This document shows positions 45,800-64,000 of a stretch of DNA of 64,000 nucleotides, one piece after another. The notes below the pieces were generated by a model that saw nothing but the letters and a program-made list of their open reading frames with translations, searched no databases and was not told the origin of the DNA. Made by a program: the position numbers and the translations under genes. How positions within the stretch are numbered: position 1 is the stretch's first letter; each line of letters starts with the position of its first letter. This stretch comes from Telmatactis stephensoni (taxonomy: Eukaryota; Cnidaria; Anthozoa; Actiniaria; Isophelliidae), in assembly GCA_029948255.1 (NCBI GenBank), contig JALIZF010001915.1, forward strand, positions 310,001 through 374,000. The letters are read 5' to 3'.

Positions 45800-46563
45800 G
45801 TCGATAGGTGGTTGGTAAGGAGTCAGCAAGTGGTTGGTGAAATGTCAGTAAGTGGTTGGTAAGGTGTCAGTAAGTGGTTGGTAAGGTGTCAGTAAGTGGT
45901 TGGTAAGGTGTCAGTAAGTGGTTGGTAAGGTGTCATCAAGTGGTTGGTAAGGTGTCAGTAAGTGGTTGGTAAGGTGTCAGTAAGTGGTTGGTAAGGTGTC
46001 AGTAAGTGGTTGGTAAGGTGTCAGGAAGTGGTTGGTAAGGTGTCAGTAAGTGGTTGGTAAGGTGTCAGTAAGTGTTTGGTAAGGTGTCAGTAAGTGTTTG
46101 GTAAGGTGTCATCAAGTGGTTGGTAAGGTGTCAGTAAGTGGTTGGTAAGGTGTCAGTAAGTGGTTGGTAAGGTGTCAGTAAGTGTTTGGTAAGGTGTCAG
46201 GAAGTGTTTGGTAAGGTGTCAGTAAGTGGTTGGTAAGGTGTCAGTAAGTGTTTGGTAAGGTGTCAGGAAGTGTTTGGTAAGGTGTCAGTAAGTGGTTGGT
46301 AAGGTGTCAGTAAGTGTTTGGTAAGGTGTCAGTAAGTGGTTGGTAAGGTGTCAGTAAGTGGTTGGTAAGGTGTCAGGAAGTGTTTGGTAAGGTGTCACTA
46401 AGTGGTTGGTAAGGTGCATGTCACTAAGTGGTTGGTAAGGTGTCACTAAGTGGTTGGTAAGGTGTCAGTAAGTGGTTGGTAAGGTGTCACTAAGTGGTTG
46501 GTAAGGTGTCACTAAGTGTTTGGTAAGGTGTCACTAAGTGGTTGGTAAGGTGTCAGTAAGTGA
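45800..46563 (+). repeat. 22-bp minisatellite, array A part 1
   Basis: About 34 head-to-tail copies of a 22-bp unit (AAGTGGTTGGTAAGGTGTCA plus GT), with variants GTCAGG, GTCACT and GTCATC and a GTGTTTGG form. Unit length is nearly constant. Read on the other strand, the unit differs at only three positions from the unit of the array at 53600-54680. Confidence 0.95.
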
Positions 46564-46984
46564 TAGGCCCATATCACGCAAGCATGACATATAAATTATT
46601 TGATTTATCGGAAAAGGAATTCACTATCAAATTTGTCACATTGAAAATAGTAAAGTTGCAAAGTTTCGTAAAGATTGCCCTTAAACTGACGAAGATATGA
46701 ATTTTTAAATGTAAGCATTTGGTGAAAATTTTTGCAAAGAAATGTATGTGTCTAGCCTGATAACGAGGCTGGGCGTGCATGCGATGCACAAGTCCACAGT
46801 ACATTTCTTTATAAAAATTCCACAAAAATTCCTAGCTTCAAAAATTCATAACTTCGTCAGTTTAAGAGCAATCTTTACGAAACTCTGCAATTTTACTAAT
46901 ATCGATATGATAAATCTGATAGTGAATTCCTTTTATCCAAACATCAAAGATCTTATAATGTCACACTAACGTGATAAGGGTCTA
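46564..46984. mobile_element. Foldback MITE inserted in minisatellite A, TA target
   Basis: The ends GGCCCATATCACG and CGTGATAAGGGTC are inverted, followed by long inverted inner arms (GAATTCACTATCAAATTTGT and its complement near 46912; TTTGCAAAGAAATGTATG pairing near 46800). TA lies at both edges, as in Tc1/mariner-type MITEs. About 421 bp, non-coding, and it splits the array into two blocks. Confidence 0.8.
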
Positions 46985-47450
46985 TTGGTAAGGTGTCAGT
47001 AAGTGGTTGGTAAGGTGTCAGTAAGTGGTTGGTAAGGTGTCAGTAAGTGGTTGGTAAGATGTCAGTAGTGGTTGGTAAGGTGTCAGTAAGTGGTTGGTGA
47101 GGTGTCAGTGTGGTTAGTAAGGTATCAGTAAGTGGTTGGTAAGGTGTCAGTAAGTGGTTGGCAAGGTGTCAGTAAGTGGTTGGTATGGTGTCTGTAAGTG
47201 GTTGGTAAGGTGTCAGTAAGTTGGTAAGGTGTCAGCAAGTGGTTGGTAAGGTGTCAGCAAGTGGTTGGTAAGGTGTCAGCAAGTGGTTGGTAAGGTGTCA
47301 ATAAGTGGTTGGTAAGGTGTCAGTAAGTGGTTGGTAAGGTGTCAGTAAGTGGTTGGTAAGGTGTCAGTAAGTGGTTGGTAAGGTGTCAGTAAGTGGTTGG
47401 TAAGGTGTCATTAAGTGGTTGATAAGGTATCAGTAAGTGGTTTGTCTGTA
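46985..47450 (+). repeat. 22-bp minisatellite, array A part 2
   Basis: About 21 further copies of the same 22-bp unit, in the same orientation as 45800-46563, with more length variants (for example a 13-bp deletion near 47221). It was continuous with part 1 before the MITE inserted. Confidence 0.95.
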
Positions 47451-49060
47451 GGGCAGTGTGCACCATGCTTAAAGATTTGTAATTAATCAGGCCCAGATGT
47501 TCAAAATAACTCCAAATTGAATCTTAGAAAACCATCAAATATTTTAACCTAGGATTAGCACCAACCCACTTTGGAAAAACCGGGCCCATGAGGCACTGAA
47601 ACATCATTAACTTACATCATGGAATTATTAACATCTATATCACTATCATCTCATCATAATTACATTCTTGCTAAAACACATCAGTATTATCGTCAATACT
47701 GTTTTTATTATCATCGTGTCCTAACATCATTTTTTATAAGCAATACATATTGATGCGGGCCCAGTGTTGTTGAAAGACAATAAGCACAAATGCAGGGTAC
47801 AATCTAAATGAAACCATTGATTTTATCCCATGATTAATGCCAATCACTCTTCAAACAATTGATGCCATAATCTAATAAGAAGCTGATAATGTGAAAGCCT
47901 TAATCAAACTGATAATTATATATGAACAGCTTAACTTAAATCATTGCTTAAGTGTTGACCAAGGTGTAGTTATAGTTCAACAATGGCCAGAGAATATTAA
48001 GCATTGTATCAAAATCTCTAGCCTTGGTTGATCCTCAGTCAAACATTTATGTCTACAACACAGCTTATATATTAATGTGTTCTGGACATCACTCCACTCA
48101 CAAGGTTTAATGTGCCTGCTATTAAAGACAGTCAGGGAGAGGGTATAAACTTATACAGGTAGCTGCTTTTACTTTTACATTTTGCCCTGAGAAAACAGAC
48201 TTCTTTTTGCTTGCTCCCAGAGTTTGCTGTGCAGAAATCACGGTGAGGAAGTGAAAAGATGGTTGTAATGCTTTCTCGGGCTAATTGGAACAGACCAACT
48301 TATACTCTTAACAGACTAAGTGATGGACTGTAGTACAAAGTGTGAAGCTGCTGCAATGTGGATAATCTGCATGAAGTGTATCTTCTCAGCAAATTGCAAA
48401 GAAGTACACATGACAACTCGTGTCATCTTTTGAGTTTGTTACATGGAGATAAAATTCTATTGCAGTGTTGTGACAAAGTATTCAGGGGGAATCATCACTG
48501 ACACTACAGATCTCTGCAGATTACAGATTTCTGTAGATTGCCCTTAATATTGCTTTAAATGCCGTGAGGCCTTATTGAAATAGAGACTCGAGTGGAGTGA
48601 TGTCTGACACAGACAATCATTATGTAAGTTCTTCAGCATTTGGCTACTTGATTTGAAATCTACCAAACATTTGACCACACAAATACTACAATCAAATTTA
48701 TTTAAAAAAATGCAATGGTTTATAGTGAACAATTTGCAAAGTACAGTAAGTGGGGACAGTACCTTACTGTGTCCTTACCGAACAGTTGTTACTGCTACCT
48801 TACAAACCACTTATCAACCACTTACCAACTACTTATTTACCACTTACGGACCACTTATCAACAACTTATTGACCACTTACCAACCACTTGCGATGTGGTG
48901 CAAATTGTTCACTATTACCATTGCACTGACCAGGAATCTAATGACGCCATAATTACTATCACTGATCTACAAGATCACTTTCTAGTTTAATTTTGATTAA
49001 TAGTGGCTATGATTGTTAGGTTGTCACGATAGTCATCGCCATAGAAACAGGAAATTGGGC
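47451..49060. other. Downstream flank of catalase
   Basis: Region 3' of the catalase stop. A minus-strand AATAAA (TTTATT at 48697-48702) about 360 bp past the stop is a candidate poly(A) signal. At about 48790-48895 a degenerate run of ACCACTTATCAACC-type 11-bp units resembles a half unit of the 22-bp minisatellite. Nothing else recognised. Confidence 0.5.
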
Positions 49061-61995
<12,935 letters not shown>

Positions 61996-62819
61996 TTTTC
62001 TAGAAGAAAAAGTTCTTCCAAAGAGAGGTTCTATTCCAAGTTGCTCGCGCTGTCGAAGTCAGCGAGTTGTGAAGATCACGTGCTTGTGACACACCACTCT
62101 TCACACCTGCGGGATTGACCCGTGCGCGCTCTCATGCATTACCCGATATACCACAGGAACCCCAACGTTTTCAGGGAAAGGGAAGGTGGGCACAACACCA
62201 TAGAGATCTAGAGTTTAACTGCAGATAATTTACTCTCATCAATTTTCCATGAAAAGTCGTCCATATTTTACCGTAATAAAAGCGTTTCCTCAGCTTAATA
62301 AGTGAGGGGAGCGATTATAGAATACCAGTCCGCCATAATATATTCTAGAGCGGAACTCTTTGAAAACGACGCAAGAATACAAAAGCTTCTATTGTTATTC
62401 AACAAAAAAAAAGGTGCATGGACGGGTATTCTATAATCTAGCCTATAAAATACCTGTCCACCATAATATAATCTACAGCGGAACTCTTTGAAGGGCCTGC
62501 TTTGCAGTATTAATTTTTTACTAGATTTTCGAGCGTAAAAAATGAATCCGCAAAGCAAGCTAATAGAACTAGCATGGTTTGCTATTAGGATTATCCGGTC
62601 AAATGGTCACATACGGGAGGTTGAAAACAAGAGAAATGACAAACTATTGCCGGGCCTCGGTCGTAGTCGTTTACCGCGCCGGAGGTGCCAATTATAGTGA
62701 TTTGTATAGGAATTTTTTGGTATTTTTGAACTGACTAGTCGGTGAGGAGAGGTGTTCACTTACGGGAGGTAGTCGCAAGTGGAGGTTGGACTGTATAAAT
62801 TTATAATCTCTCGTAATAA

Positions 62820-63121
62820 CGTAAGTCAGCTGGGCTCCTGCGGCTAAAAGCTGTGCTAGCTTTATCAGAGAATGGAGCACAGTTCTGGTGTCAGCAGCGC
62901 GAGCTCGAGCTTTGAATTTTTTAGGAAAGAATCGAACTTTTTCTCTCGAATATTTACTTAAAAATATATAATAAAACAAATAGAACATCTTTTTCCGTGC
63001 TCCATTCAGTAATACAGTACTTAGGACTACGGCGAGTGCTCTCCACACTTCTTGAGTGCTTTCGTCACTTCCTTCGTGCTGTATTACTGAATGGAGCACG
63101 GAAAAAGCTGTTCTATTTGTT
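62820..63121 (-). repeat. Dispersed repeat with ACTGAATGGAGCAC core (copy 2, partly folded back)
   Basis: Inverted relative of 56560-56855. Here the part CACGGAAAAAG…TTCTATTTG is present twice in opposite orientation (about 62970-63015 and 63080-63121), forming a hairpin not seen in copy 1. Non-coding. Confidence 0.7.
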
Positions 63122-63123
63122 AA

Positions 63124-63380
63124 AAAGAGCACATCGAGCTATGTAAAATCCTGAAGTTTGGTGTTAATCAGGTTAATATTGAACGACTAACAGCCGTGCA
63201 AAAATCCTAGAATTATATTTGCAAAGAAATGTATGGTTGTAGGGACATTTTGTCCCGCTATAGCAGTCATTCGAATTCTTTGTAAATTCTAGCATTTTTC
63301 AACTGCTGCATCTCTTTCAATGTACATCCGATTAACACCGTACCAAACTTCAGGATTATATAAAGCTCGATGTGCTCTTT
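63124..63380. mobile_element. MITE with AAAGAGCACATCGAGC ends
   Basis: Inverted ends of about 48 bp (AAAGAGCACATCGAGCT and GCTCGATGTGCTCTTT, then CTGAAGTTTGG and its complement). 257 bp, non-coding, directly adjacent to the previous repeat; target duplication unclear. Confidence 0.8.
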
Positions 63381-64000
63381 CTGACTATATAAGTCTTGTG
63401 TTGCCATCAGCAAAATTCAAGGCACTCGTACCCAGTCCTCACGGTATGAGCGTTCCAGTTTCATAAAAAGAATCCCGCCAGAACGAATTTGGTCATAGCT
63501 GAGCCCCTCAAGCAAGCACGCAAAGAAAAGGATGGATCACTATTTACCAATTGCGGATTTGTGCACGACAATGTAGCCTGGCTTTAAGGATGGAATTGGG
63601 TTGGCCGGGAAAGCATTAAAAGGCGGATAGTGGGGTAGGAAGCTAGTGGAGGCATAAAGTTCCTCTTTCGTTTCACTTTTCTAATGCGCTCAGTCCACAC
63701 CCAAATTACTTTTGTTCGCCAATTCTAACTAAAAATGAACGAATTTTCATTAAGCGACCATTAAGTGAATAGAAAAGCATGATTTACGATTTGATATTTC
63801 TGCACATAGAAATGATTAACAAATTTCAAATTAGGGTGGATTGTTGCCACTTTAAAACTGTCGGCATTTCACTAACATATATACGGTGAGGAATTGTAGT
63901 TATCACACTAACTTCCCTGTATAATTACAAAGTGGGTGGGGGCCTTATAGAGATGATCGCTTATGGTCTACTTAATAGAAAAGACTGACAATTCATACTC

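Larger units (their letters stand above)
61996..64000. other. Catalase upstream flank and right-edge repeats
   Basis: A CACGTG is at 62077-62082, 82 bp before the catalase start. A roughly 55-bp direct repeat (GCGGAACTCTTTGAA, CCGCCATAATAT-type) occurs near 62328-62362 and 62458-62495. After that come the dispersed repeat 62820-63120 and a MITE. From 63400 to the end I see nothing. Confidence 0.5.

Noticed and set aside
45800..47450. Regular short direct repeats that could look like a CRISPR array
   Set aside because: Units are head to tail with no unique spacers, and the DNA is eukaryotic. It is a minisatellite.
62692..63132. 146-codon minus-strand frame near the right edge
   Set aside because: It lies in the dispersed ACTGAATGGAGCAC repeat also present at 56560-56855 and has no independent coding evidence.

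Overview
This window is nuclear DNA from an animal: spliced genes with GT-AG introns, AT-rich intergenic sequence, microsatellites, tRNA-derived SINEs and many short inverted-repeat transposons. A membrane-anchored apextrin-type (ApeC) protein, a MANSC-domain receptor, animal-type catalase and transaldolase, and the repeat style suggest a cnidarian, probably an anthozoan such as a stony coral. That is inference from family distribution, not a database match.

Layout. (1) 0.7-4.75 kb, minus: transaldolase, missing its 3' exons at the left edge. (2) 4.9-9.3 kb, plus: a complete seven-exon ankyrin-repeat gene, head to head with transaldolase across about 134 bp. (3) 10.7-12.9 kb, minus: a three-exon type I membrane protein with a MANSC domain and an NPEY tail motif. 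(4) 15.4-19.5 kb, minus: a six-exon ApeC protein with signal peptide and C-terminal membrane anchor. (5) 19.5-49 kb: a gene-poor accessory stretch with transposon debris (RecQ-like, integrase, YqaJ and Crypton-like fragments), hairpins, a TTAA-flanked element, a broken class A GPCR, one unrecognised open frame of about 222 codons and a large 22-bp minisatellite. (6) 49.06-62.0 kb, minus: complete catalase, 14 coding exons joining in frame to 509 codons, with introns full of mobile elements and a second array of the same 22-bp minisatellite. (7) 62-64 kb: repeats only.

The genes do not form one pathway. Transaldolase (pentose phosphate pathway, linked to NADPH supply) and catalase (H2O2 removal) are both redox housekeeping genes. 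The MANSC and ApeC proteins are surface or secreted-route proteins, and the ApeC family has known roles in recognising bacteria.

I found no convincing new multi-gene system. The most unusual signals are structural: two tiny near-perfect palindromic elements with shared ends and 9-bp target duplications; a 600-bp inverted duplication that copies the 5' end of a YqaJ gene; a TTAA element whose empty site survives in an adjacent tandem copy; and related minisatellite arrays that have collected transposons.
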